From NCBI GenBank assembly GCA_030148425.1, contig JASBTM010000014.1, forward strand, positions 62,001-126,000: DNA of 64,000 nt, read 5' to 3'. Each line of letters begins with the position of its first letter. Position 1 is the stretch's first letter. The position numbers and the translations under genes are program-made. Below, one piece after another: positions 55,988 through 64,000 of the stretch. This DNA comes from Hyphomicrobium sp. (lineage in GTDB: Bacteria; Pseudomonadota; Alphaproteobacteria; Rhizobiales; Hyphomicrobiaceae). The notes beneath the pieces are model-generated. The model saw only the letters and a program-made list of their open reading frames with translations. It was not told the origin of the DNA and searched no databases.

Positions 55988-57259
55988 CTAACCGTGATGA
56001 GGGCCTGACTGCTCTCTTTCCGCAAGAAGGTAATCGAGCGAGAGAAACGCAACAACGAAAAGGCTTGGGACCACGATAGGGGTCACAAACCAATGATGCT
56101 GGACAGTATGGTTCAGCGCCACAAGCGCCCAGCCAAGTGGTAGGCAGGCGACCAGCGACAAAGGCAGCAGCCCAGATTCAAAGCGCAACTCGCGTCGCAC
56201 GAAGGCCTTCGTTAGCGCTGCCAACAAAATCCCTCCCACCAAAAAACACGCCATTCGACTTTGCCATGCCAGAATCTTGATGCCCCCAAGCCGATTGACT
56301 GTAACCGATAGCGTTTCGTTGGTAGAGTTTCCCGCGCGATGTTCCACGACTTGAACTAAATCGCGAAGGTCGGCCCCAGGGACGAATAAGAGCGCCAATC
56401 CCCACTTTACGCTCCAGAAGCCGAGATACCCGATCATCCAGATTCCCGAATATTTTAGCAGTCGAGAAATTTGCTGTGGCACCGGAGATCCTTGCCGCCG
56501 CCAGAACAAACAAAGTGCGATCAACGGAATTGTAAGCGTAACGATGGGATTGGTCAGAAAGTCGAAAAAGGATGTGAGCATTCCGAGGATCATAAAAAGG
56601 ATACCGAAAGATATCCGTTTTGGCTCACCGTTAATACGTATGAGATACGCCGCGGCAACGAACGCGATGATCCAGACCAGGCTGTGCGTGTAGAGGCTAA
56701 ACTGCGAAAGCGTCGGAACCAGCGATCCAGCGGCGACAGCGGCGAGCGCGAGAGCCGGGCCGAAGGATGACGTGGCCAAGATAAGGAGTGCTAACAATGC
56801 GCCGACATAGGCCAGCTGATTAAGATCCCGCAAACTGACAGGCGAGATGAGTGCGAGTGCTGGTCGCGAGATGATCTGATATCCGTGCCAATAACGCCAG
56901 TAATTGCGATGTGGAGCGGCCGAAGGCGATTGGCGCGCGATGGTGCATTCGTCAAAAGTACGACTTTCGAGCGAGCGAACGATAATATTTTCAGAACCCG
57001 AAATACCGATTGAATCACCGATGCACTCTGTAAAAGTATCCAGAATCCAACTGCGCGTTCCTAGATTTATCCCCTCCCAACTGGTTTCTTGACTGAGAAT
57101 TGGCGCGACGTTCCGCTCAATGGCGGCATCAGGAACTAGATTTGCAGCAATTACCGCCAACCACAATAGAGCGCCAACAAAAAGGAAAACACCGCAGTAG
57201 CGCAGCACCGATTCAAAAATGCCACCCCGGCCCATCTTGGCCCTCACTGAAAAAGCCAC
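55988..57259 (-). CDS. Polytopic membrane protein of the glycan locus (unknown)
   Basis: Up to 423 residues with about ten predicted membrane helices and one periplasmic loop near residues 50-125 holding two cysteines. No family motif is certain. Size and position among glycosyltransferase genes fit a GT-C-type sugar transferase or a polymerase. The second methionine (MGRGG, about 57235) may be the true start. Confidence 0.55.
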   Translation of the reverse strand: MAFSVRAKMGRGGIFESVLRYCGVFLFVGALLWLAVIAANLVPDAAIERNVAPILSQETSWEGINLGTRSWILDTFTECIGDSIGISGSENIIVRSLESRTFDECTIARQSPSAAPHRNYWRYWHGYQIISRPALALISPVSLRDLNQLAYVGALLALLILATSSFGPALALAAVAAGSLVPTLSQFSLYTHSLVWIIAFVAAAYLIRINGEPKRISFGILFMILGMLTSFFDFLTNPIVTLTIPLIALCLFWRRQGSPVPQQISRLLKYSGIWMIGYLGFWSVKWGLALLFVPGADLRDLVQVVEHRAGNSTNETLSVTVNRLGGIKILAWQSRMACFLVGGILLAALTKAFVRRELRFESGLLPLSLVACLPLGWALVALNHTVQHHWFVTPIVVPSLFVVAFLSLDYLLAEREQSGPHHG

Positions 57260-57351
57260 TTTGGCGAGCTCATTTTCGTGGCGTCGCTAGAAATAAATAC
57301 GCTGCGGCGATCTTGCCTGCTAAAAAAATGCACGGTGCTTGCAGAGCTGAA

Positions 57352-58881
57352 TTACAATTCTGAGCCTCTTCTTTTCTTCAGGATGAAAAAACCACTCCTT
57401 TCGCGATAGATTTCCACGTCTCCGAGCGGAACCTCTACATTCAAAAGGCGTAGTAGGTCTTGGTCGCTAGAGGATTTGAGCGCATCAGGCTCGAAATTTT
57501 CCGCCCATCCGATCACGGGACAGGACGTGTCCAACGCCAATAATTTCTCTTGATCGATCGAGCGCACGGGAATGAAAACGCTCTCGCTTCGTCCGCTCGA
57601 ATAAGCGAAGGCCGGAACGAACGCGCCGTCCGCCGACATACCTCGATCGGTGGGTTTAAAACTGTTCGCGACCCGGATTGAGTGGTTCTCACAATGAGCT
57701 GCGAGCGGCTTGAGAGCTTCTCCTCCCTTCCAGATCAATTTTGCGTTCTTGGCAAAATCCGCCACGGCGAAGCTGACCAATAAAATTGGCGCGCTCACCA
57801 CCACGAACGCCAAATATTTTCCCCGCGGCGCAACTCGATATTCCGACGGGTCGCGTGGTAACCACTCCCAAAATGCGAAACCTACGAGAATTATCAGCCC
57901 GGGCGATCCTACGATCCAGTAGCGCGCCGAGATTATGGGGATTTTGAACGAAACCAAAATGGGCACGAGTGCGAAGACGGCGTACGCGATCGCAAACAGC
58001 CAAACAAGAGATCTGATGCCGGCTTTCCTTTTAGCCGTCATCAGCAGGATAAGCGCCAGAGCAACCCAGATAGGGGCGACACTCAAAGCACCCGCCTTCG
58101 TCACAGCCGCCACGACATGCTGCACATCAAATTTAATCCAATCGATCTTCGCGATCGAATCCTGCATCGGCAGCATCGTCAAAGCGGAGGTCAACGCGGC
58201 AGCCGACCCAAGTGCGAAACCGCCTTTCTGCAAATACTTTTTATCAGGCTCCAACCGAGCGAGGTACAACATGGCCGCCGCCAAAGAGCAACAGTAGAGA
58301 GCTGCGTAGACGTGAATGAGAGCCGCTAGAATTCCGACGCCAGCAAACAAAACCGGAGACGGAGTGTGGTCTTTTATGACTGCGGCCTGAGCCGCGAACC
58401 ATGAAACAACGAATGCCACCGTCAGAGCGCATAGATATGCACGCGTCTCACCAAAATAATAAAGGACAGGTCCGCTTCCTAGGAAGAAGAACGCGCACAG
58501 GACTCCCAGCGCAGGAACGCCAGCACGCTTCGCCATCGCCACCACGAAAAGTATCGATGCGCTTAAAAAAATTATGCCGATCATGATCGGCGCAACGATA
58601 TCGCCGAAGCATTGGCGAAACCAATATAGCAGCAGGAAATAGCCCGGCGGATTTGGATCGGGCAGAATACGCTGAGACAAAACCTCTCTTAGCGAGATGG
58701 ACGGCTCCGACGCCCAGAGAGCGAAAAGCTCGTCCAACCAAAATCCGTTCTTCCGCAGCGGTCCGAACTGAACGAGAGCAAACAGCAGCGCGAAGAGTAG
58801 GAGCAGACACGCTACATTTGTCCGCGACAACCTTATCGGGCTTTCCTCACCCGTATCGCGCGCTCTTCCGAGATCTGACAT
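57352..58881 (-). CDS. GT-C fold glycosyltransferase (GT39/ArnT-like) membrane protein
   Basis: 509 residues with about ten to eleven membrane helices. The first periplasmic loop has NGFWLDELFALWAS, the aspartate-glutamate that binds the metal or lipid-phosphate sugar donor in the PMT/ArnT family, and NPPGYFLLLYWFRQCFG follows as in GT39 proteins. A C-terminal soluble domain starts near residue 385. It probably transfers a sugar from a polyprenyl-phosphate donor to a surface glycan. Confidence 0.75.
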   Translation of the reverse strand: MSDLGRARDTGEESPIRLSRTNVACLLLLFALLFALVQFGPLRKNGFWLDELFALWASEPSISLREVLSQRILPDPNPPGYFLLLYWFRQCFGDIVAPIMIGIIFLSASILFVVAMAKRAGVPALGVLCAFFFLGSGPVLYYFGETRAYLCALTVAFVVSWFAAQAAVIKDHTPSPVLFAGVGILAALIHVYAALYCCSLAAAMLYLARLEPDKKYLQKGGFALGSAAALTSALTMLPMQDSIAKIDWIKFDVQHVVAAVTKAGALSVAPIWVALALILLMTAKRKAGIRSLVWLFAIAYAVFALVPILVSFKIPIISARYWIVGSPGLIILVGFAFWEWLPRDPSEYRVAPRGKYLAFVVVSAPILLVSFAVADFAKNAKLIWKGGEALKPLAAHCENHSIRVANSFKPTDRGMSADGAFVPAFAYSSGRSESVFIPVRSIDQEKLLALDTSCPVIGWAENFEPDALKSSSDQDLLRLLNVEVPLGDVEIYRERSGFFILKKRRGSEL

Positions 58882-59004
58882 CTTCGCTTTTCGTCCGTCG
58901 CCCGCCCATCGATGTAGCGTCTACGCTCACCGTATAGGACATTTCTTAGCGCAAGATCCGTGTATGGAAAAAGCTTCGATCCAACTGACGCTAATATAGG
59001 TTAC

Positions 59005-60198
59005 TCAGCTCGGCTTCTCTTCCAGAGCGGGCTTGCGTGCTGGGCGGGCCGGAAAGGTGCTCGAAAAGCGCGCTGCGGCTTGATCGAAAAATTCGGCGAC
59101 GAACACACCAAATCGATGTCCAAGCGAGATCGCGGGGGTGTCGATGCAGATCTGAAACAATGGCGCCGCCGCGAAAGACGCCGCGATTAACACCGCAAAA
59201 GCTCCGAGAATTGCTACCGCGGATCCATTTTTGATCAGCACAAGATAAACCGCCGACGACAACGAGAAAAGGATCGGCTGGTGAATAAGGTAGAGTGCAA
59301 AGCTTTGCTTTCCCAGCCAGCGCAAAGGCTGTGCTTCTAGCACCTGCTGGACAGACTGGCTCGCAAGAACGCTCCAGACCACGAGGATTGCGCCCAAGCA
59401 GTATATTTTCGTTGTCGCGTCGAGCCAGAGCGGCAGACCTGTAAAACTCCCAAGAGCGCATCCAATAAACAGCGGCAAAGCCACCATTGCTGCCGTACTC
59501 GTCTGTTGCGGAGGCCATACCGCCATCATCGATCCGACGAGAAATGCCCCAAAATAAGCCTCCCGGCCTCCACCAATCAGGAGCAGGGAGAGCGCAGCAA
59601 ATGCTAGCAACCATCGAGATGGCCGCCAAATGGCCCACAACGCGACGCCAAAAAACACGAGCATCGATCCTTTAAATTCGATGCTCATCGTCCATAAGGG
59701 GGTGTTGTAAAGCTCACGCACGGTCGGCGACCCAAGAAAGGGATTAACGCCAAGATTGCGAATGAGTTGCCCGAGGGGATGAGCAAAGTTTACCGGAATC
59801 TCGATGGTTCCATCACCGCGCAGCGCGCTTACATCGGCGACGCGATACAGGTCTGCGCTCATCAAGATGAAAGCCAGCAACGTCGACGCGGCAGCGGGAA
59901 CATATAGTCTTATGAAGCGACCCGCGGCGCGTCTGATCAACGCCGAGACGGTAAACTGCCGATATAGGGCTGCAGTCAGAACGTAACCGCTCATGACGAA
60001 GAACACGCAGACGCAGAATTGACCGTTCATCGCAAAGTAAAGCGGACTGTGCTGGCGCCAGATCTGACCCAAGCGGTCGATGTCGTTTATTGGGGTGCCG
60101 TCATAAACCGCCAATGGCGCGAACACGACCAGAAAATGGAACACGATCACGCCCAGGCACGCCAATCCACGAACACCGTCGAGACCTTGGCTTCGCAT
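59005..60198 (-). CDS. Acyltransferase 3 family membrane protein (OafA-like)
   Basis: 397 residues with about ten membrane helices. QGLDGVRGLACLGVIVFHF at the start, FFVMSGYVL, and WLGKQSFALYLIHQPILF are the acyltransferase-3 signature, with the catalytic histidine in the first helix pair. Such enzymes O-acetylate lipopolysaccharide or exopolysaccharide. It lies between a GT-C gene and the gtrA-like gene, so surface-sugar acetylation is the likely role. Confidence 0.85.
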   Translation of the reverse strand: MRSQGLDGVRGLACLGVIVFHFLVVFAPLAVYDGTPINDIDRLGQIWRQHSPLYFAMNGQFCVCVFFVMSGYVLTAALYRQFTVSALIRRAAGRFIRLYVPAAASTLLAFILMSADLYRVADVSALRGDGTIEIPVNFAHPLGQLIRNLGVNPFLGSPTVRELYNTPLWTMSIEFKGSMLVFFGVALWAIWRPSRWLLAFAALSLLLIGGGREAYFGAFLVGSMMAVWPPQQTSTAAMVALPLFIGCALGSFTGLPLWLDATTKIYCLGAILVVWSVLASQSVQQVLEAQPLRWLGKQSFALYLIHQPILFSLSSAVYLVLIKNGSAVAILGAFAVLIAASFAAAPLFQICIDTPAISLGHRFGVFVAEFFDQAAARFSSTFPARPARKPALEEKPS

Positions 60199-60327
60199 GC
60201 GACGCCTTAAAATCGCTTAGACCAAAAAAAGACACCCCATATTCACTGGACGGATCAATTTAGACAAAAGACTTAGTCGCGGGCTCTTTCTCGATCAGCT
60301 CGCGCAATGCGCCTCGAAAAAGAAGCG

Positions 60328-60732
60328 CTACGTCGAGAATACGATGCATTTGTAGATGCAGAAGCTCAGCACTGCGGCAGTTCCGGAAATTAGGACGAAC
60401 GTCAGAGCATTTAGGGTGACGCTGTCGGTAAGAAATCCGGCCAGCAGCGATGTGCTAACGAAAATCGTGAGCAGTTGGACGGAAAAGTATCCAAGAAATT
60501 GTTTCGCGATAGGGCCGATGCTGCGAAAAGCGACGTTTCTCTGAAGGATAAATGTAATTGGAATCAGGCTGCAGTGTACCGCGATGCTTATCAGGTTGCC
60601 GTGCCCAGGGAACGCTGCCAGCAACAGCGTACACAGGACCACGTAGGTGGCCGCCGCGGAGCCCCCGATCGCCACAAAGCGAAGGAACTGCCGCCAGACC
60701 TCAGCATTTCCCGGAAGATAACGTTCGATCAC
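60328..60732 (-). CDS. GtrA-like flippase family protein
   Basis: 134 residues with four membrane helices. FLRFVAIGGSAAATYVVLCTLLL at the start and NVAFRSIG (GtrA-type) in the middle match the GtrA family, thought to move polyprenyl-phosphate sugars across the inner membrane. It overlaps the next gene by four bases (ATGA), so it is coupled to a GtrB-like transferase. Confidence 0.82.
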   Translation of the reverse strand: MIERYLPGNAEVWRQFLRFVAIGGSAAATYVVLCTLLLAAFPGHGNLISIAVHCSLIPITFILQRNVAFRSIGPIAKQFLGYFSVQLLTIFVSTSLLAGFLTDSVTLNALTFVLISGTAAVLSFCIYKCIVFST

Positions 60733-61931
60733 CTGTCGTCCCGCGTGGTTATGCTAAGCAGCCCGAACAAAAACGCAGCGAAAGCGAGTTGAAGCCCAAT
60801 AGCAATTAGGCTGAACCCGCCCGCCACCATCCGTGCGGCAAGTGGATTTCCAAGGTTGCCAAAATCGACTTTTGCCCATTCGAAGACGGAGCTTGCGAAC
60901 ATCCCTCCTCCGACGATCACCAAGCCCAGCGCCACCAACGCTACGTTATCCGTGCTGCAGAACTTCGCTACAAAGTCGCTCTTGGGACCGCGCGGCAATA
61001 TCCCTTTTGTTGTCGCATAAAAACGCGCCAACGCGCCGAAGGTGAGTATTTGCGACCCGATGATTGTCATCAAGCATGCGGCGAGGAACGTATTCGTATC
61101 GAGCGTAAAGCCCGTTCCCAAATGAAGCGGTCCCGGCAACAATAACGCTCCCAATGCCAACCCAGCGACGGTGATGATCAACCCCGGATATATGAAGAGC
61201 CATTTGGGGCTATAGATCAGCAGGAACTTCAGATGTCGCCAGCCGTCCCGCCACGTTTTCAGGTGCGGAGCGCGCGACCTCCCGTCCGGCTTAAGTGTCG
61301 TCGGCACCTCGCTCATCTTCAGTTGCCGCAGGCCCGACTTCACGATCATCTCGGACGCAAATTCCATTCCTGTCGTCTTGAGTTCGAGCGACTGAATGGC
61401 ATCCTTGCGAAACCCTCTGAGACCGCAATGGAAATCTCCGACGGGAATGCGAAACAGCACTCTACCGATCAAGCTAAGAACGGGATTCCCGAGGTAACGG
61501 TGGAGGAATGGCATCGCGCCTTTTTCAATGCCACCTTGAAAGCGATTGCCGATTACGATGTCTTGGCCAGCGCGAAGTTGCTGCAGAAATAGGTCCAAGT
61601 TCGCGAAGTCGTAACTATCGTCTGCGTCTCCCATGACGATGTAGCGGCCTTTGGCAGCGTCGATGCCGCCGATCAAAGCCGCGCCGTAACCTTTGTTCGG
61701 GATCCTGACCACTCTCGCACCGGCGGCCGTGGCCAGCTCTATTGAGCCGTCGGTGCTGCCGTTGTCAGCGATTAAAACCTCTCCTGCCACTCCTGCCCGG
61801 GACAGGAATCCCAAAGCCTTCCCTATGCATTGGACGATGGTCTCGCTCTCGTTCAAGCACGGCATCAAAATTGTCAATTCGAGCTCTTGCTCGGATGTTT
61901 CTGGGGGAGGCATCGTCTTCGCTTGGTTCAT
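60729..61931 (-). CDS. Polyprenyl-phosphate glycosyltransferase (GtrB/DPM1-like, GT2)
   Basis: 400 residues. The cytosolic GT2 domain (about 18-240) has ILMPCLNESET, DNGSTDGSIELA, the DADDSYDF metal motif and GNRFQGGIEKGAMP; two or more C-terminal helix pairs (about 245-395) anchor it. Such enzymes make undecaprenyl-phosphate-sugar for a GT-C enzyme to use. Coupled to the gtrA-like gene, as in serotype-conversion gtrAB pairs. Confidence 0.87.
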   Translation of the reverse strand: MNQAKTMPPPETSEQELELTILMPCLNESETIVQCIGKALGFLSRAGVAGEVLIADNGSTDGSIELATAAGARVVRIPNKGYGAALIGGIDAAKGRYIVMGDADDSYDFANLDLFLQQLRAGQDIVIGNRFQGGIEKGAMPFLHRYLGNPVLSLIGRVLFRIPVGDFHCGLRGFRKDAIQSLELKTTGMEFASEMIVKSGLRQLKMSEVPTTLKPDGRSRAPHLKTWRDGWRHLKFLLIYSPKWLFIYPGLIITVAGLALGALLLPGPLHLGTGFTLDTNTFLAACLMTIIGSQILTFGALARFYATTKGILPRGPKSDFVAKFCSTDNVALVALGLVIVGGGMFASSVFEWAKVDFGNLGNPLAARMVAGGFSLIAIGLQLAFAAFLFGLLSITTRDDR

Positions 61932-62000
61932 GGGGCCAACTCAGTACCGTACAGTACGGGCGATCTCTAAAGGCTTAAGGGACTTGCAATTCTGTGCTGC

Positions 62001-63608
62001 CTACGAGTCCGAGACGAATGACGGTCGCACAAACGTCTCTTGTTTGACTGCCGTCTTCCGCCACAATCTCAAAACAATAACGAGCGATGCGAACGCTGGG
62101 AACATCCAACTCAAGCGTGCTTGATAGCGGTCTGAGGGTCCGGACAAGGCGCCGCAAATGATGGCATTCACCGACAAGAGAAGGAGAAGGAGGATTCCGG
62201 CCGCTGCGAGACGACGGTGAATGTCTGTCACGCCCTCTCTCGCTGTGAAGTATGAACCGACCACGGCCAACATCACCAAGCATGACAGCACGAACACCGT
62301 GCGTTGAAATATATCGCTCAACGATATCCAGGCCGGAGCCTGACAACTTGCGGGAGACTGAATGCAACTCGCTGAATCAGGGATGGCATCAAAAATCTTT
62401 TGATGACTCCAGTAATCCGACTTCGACCAGTTGATCCAATTGTTGTTCCTGAATTCCACCAAGCTAAAGCGGGTCAGTTGTTCGAAGGCGTTGCCGATTG
62501 CTTCAGAGACCGCCCTAAGAGGGTCGGAGATCAATGCGCCCATTACAAAGCGCCATTGTTCCTCCGCCAGCGCCGTCCGCGTGTCGTAATCGGCTACGGT
62601 ATAAACGCCGCGGCTGGGGTTCGATGACCACAAAATCTCTTCGGTATTGTCGAGGGGGCGATCGTTGTACCGACACAGCACATATTTCGCCGGATCGCGG
62701 GCGCAGCTCTCCTTGAGATACTCACGTCCAAACCCATCGGCGAGCACCCGCGCCGTCGCAAAAATCGGCTGTCTGATCGGCTCACCATAGTGACGCTGTA
62801 TCAAATAGCCGAAAGTCCAGTTTCCCGCTAAGCCGAGCATCACAGCGATGACGGCGCCCGCTACCATTGCGTAGAGCTTCCGGCTGCCGAGCTTGAGTTT
62901 CAGAGCGATGATCGGAGCGAGAACGATGCCGCTGCTTATAATAAGCCAATTGGATTGGTGAAATAGCGCAGCGGCGGTGATCAATCCCAGGGACGTCAGG
63001 AATGTGACCGTATTGAGCGGCCTGTCCCCGAAGGCAAGCGCAGTCCAAAAAAGGATGGCTATGCCGAGCCAGACATCCGGCATCACGAAACTAACGTACC
63101 ACGGCAAGCTCGATGCCAGGGCGACAGTCGCGATCATTGCGCCAAAGGCAATGAGCGGGCGGCTCGCCGCAAACGCTTGCGCGACTTGAAAAAGCGCCAA
63201 CGATGCCGCGAGCGCCTGAAGTGCGACCAGGCTCCAAAATCCCTTGGACTGGGATGTCAGGTAGACGACAATTCCGTAAAATGGCGAGCGCGCCAGAAAA
63301 ACGGTCGCATCGATGTTCTTGCTTTTACGCTCCCCGGCATTCTCCGTGGCCGGTTGGGAGGCCGGTTGTTCGCTATTGACCGCCGGTTCGTTCGATTTCT
63401 TCCCACTCACGTAGGCGAGCAGACTCTGCCCGCCTCGATAATAGCTATCGGAGTCCGGAAAGATGTACGCTGAATGATTAAGAAAGGCAGGGAAGCAAAG
63501 AACGATCGCTCCCAAGGCGACCGCCAACCACTCGGCACATCTTTCGACGTACTGTTTCCTGCCGATCGCTGACATTCGTGCCTCAAAGGGGATCGCCCAT
63601 AACTTCAC
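62001..63608 (-). CDS. Large polytopic membrane protein of the glycan locus (unknown)
   Basis: Up to 535 residues with about ten membrane helices and periplasmic loops near 50-110 and 285-395. The first loop has FPDSDSYYRGGQSLL, an acidic motif placed like the GT-C catalytic loop; another loop carries several cysteines. I recognise no family with certainty. It is 69 bases upstream of the gtrB-like gene on the same strand and could be the sugar-specific transferase of the module. M12 (about 63575) may be the true start. Confidence 0.55.
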   Translation of the reverse strand: MKLWAIPFEARMSAIGRKQYVERCAEWLAVALGAIVLCFPAFLNHSAYIFPDSDSYYRGGQSLLAYVSGKKSNEPAVNSEQPASQPATENAGERKSKNIDATVFLARSPFYGIVVYLTSQSKGFWSLVALQALAASLALFQVAQAFAASRPLIAFGAMIATVALASSLPWYVSFVMPDVWLGIAILFWTALAFGDRPLNTVTFLTSLGLITAAALFHQSNWLIISSGIVLAPIIALKLKLGSRKLYAMVAGAVIAVMLGLAGNWTFGYLIQRHYGEPIRQPIFATARVLADGFGREYLKESCARDPAKYVLCRYNDRPLDNTEEILWSSNPSRGVYTVADYDTRTALAEEQWRFVMGALISDPLRAVSEAIGNAFEQLTRFSLVEFRNNNWINWSKSDYWSHQKIFDAIPDSASCIQSPASCQAPAWISLSDIFQRTVFVLSCLVMLAVVGSYFTAREGVTDIHRRLAAAGILLLLLLSVNAIICGALSGPSDRYQARLSWMFPAFASLVIVLRLWRKTAVKQETFVRPSFVSDS

Positions 63609-63811
63609 GATATCACGTTTCCTTATCGTTTTAGCGGCTAATTACTTGCAAAGTTTAATCCAAGTACTTAACGGAAGGCCTTTCCCAACGCTCCGCTGGT
63701 TGCGCATAAAAGAATGCAATGTCCCAAGCTTCCAGCGCTGCACTTACCGAACACTGACGGCCAACTCCGCGCAGACCGCATCTTGCTCGCTATTTTCGGA
63801 TTGCCCCTCGG
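63609..63811. promoter_or_regulatory. Divergent intergenic region at the glycan locus edge
   Basis: About 200 bases between divergent frames; it should carry both promoters. An AT-rich stretch at 63610-63660 is the likely promoter for the minus-strand genes. Nothing else is recognised. Confidence 0.35.
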
Positions 63812-64000
63812 ATGATTGATAGTTCTTCAGGTAGCGACGCGTCAGCCATCAGCAATCCGATCCAGGAAAGCGCGCAGACGCCGCGTCCGGGGCTGCGTAT
63901 TGCATTCTTTGGTCACGACTCGAGCGAGAGCACGATCCGGAAACGAGTGTACGAATTTCAGTCGATAGGCGCGAAAGTCACCGGCTTCATGTTCAGGCGG
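63812..64000 (+). CDS. N-terminal part of a probable glycosyltransferase (cut by the right edge)
   Basis: An open frame from ATG 63812 to the window end (63 codons). After a serine-rich start it reads [38 protein letters not shown], the opening beta-strand and glycine loop expected for a GT4-type (GT-B fold) glycosyltransferase. The rest is outside the window. The ribosome-binding site is weak, and the family is inferred from this short stretch and the neighbours. Confidence 0.5.
   Translation, partial: MIDSSSGSDASAISNPIQESAQTPRPGLRIAFFGHDSSESTIRKRVYEFQSIGAKVTGFMFRR

Overview
The window reads as a chromosomal segment of an alphaproteobacterium, most likely order Hyphomicrobiales (Hyphomicrobium-like GC and gene content; the genus is inference). 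Pointers are a Shemin-type 5-aminolevulinate synthase, an NDUFA12-type complex I subunit followed by a DUF2155 protein, a coenzyme-B12 class II ribonucleotide reductase with NrdR, the nrdR-ribD-ribE-ribB-ribH-nusB-thiL order, and an LdtR-type MarR regulator beside an L,D-transpeptidase. No rRNA, tRNA, CRISPR array, prophage or insertion sequence was seen.

Layout. 0-8 kb (+): polyamine and omega-amino-acid catabolism: puuA (cut by the left edge), puuC, gabD, gabT, an omega-amino acid:pyruvate transaminase and mmsA. Together they can take putrescine through GABA to succinate, and beta-alanine through malonate semialdehyde to acetyl-CoA. 8-12.6 kb: a globin-coupled chemoreceptor, two small exported proteins, and alanine dehydrogenase divergent from an Lrp/AsnC regulator with a palindrome between them. 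12.6-20 kb (-): an L,D-transpeptidase, then thiL, nusB, ribH, a RibBA-like protein whose GTP cyclohydrolase II half lacks the zinc cysteines, ribE, ribD and nrdR. 20-24 kb: a small unannotated peptide gene, an HxlR regulator divergent from a flavodoxin-like oxidoreductase, glyA and hemA. 24-30.3 kb: a second L,D-transpeptidase with LdtR, a 3-hydroxyisobutyryl-CoA hydrolase-like protein, an extensin-like protein and a magnesium-type hemB.

30.3-36.9 kb: a DUF2155 protein, the NDUFA12-like subunit, a 650-base leader with two candidate NrdR boxes, nrdJ, then a low-GC gene encoding a Doc-like protein fused to a HicA-like tail and a 150-base inverted-repeat element that also occurs at 6.3 kb. 37-47.4 kb: small exported proteins, a Pit phosphate transporter with a near-consensus PHO box, several unknown proteins, an RlpA-like protein, a CinA-N-like protein, sfsA, an exported MsrB and a GGDEF-EAL protein. 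47.8-55.4 kb: an mdtABC-type RND efflux operon. 55.5-64 kb: a lower-GC surface-glycan region with GtrA and GtrB-like proteins, an acyltransferase and three large polytopic membrane proteins, one recognisably GT-C-like, facing a partial gene at the right edge.

The most notable items are the paired NrdR boxes before nrdJ in the same window as nrdR, the Doc/HicA-like fusion without a visible antitoxin, two families of structured intergenic repeats, the PHO box before pit, the degenerate RibBA, and the Gtr-like glycan locus. Functions are assigned from recognised motifs; no database search was run.
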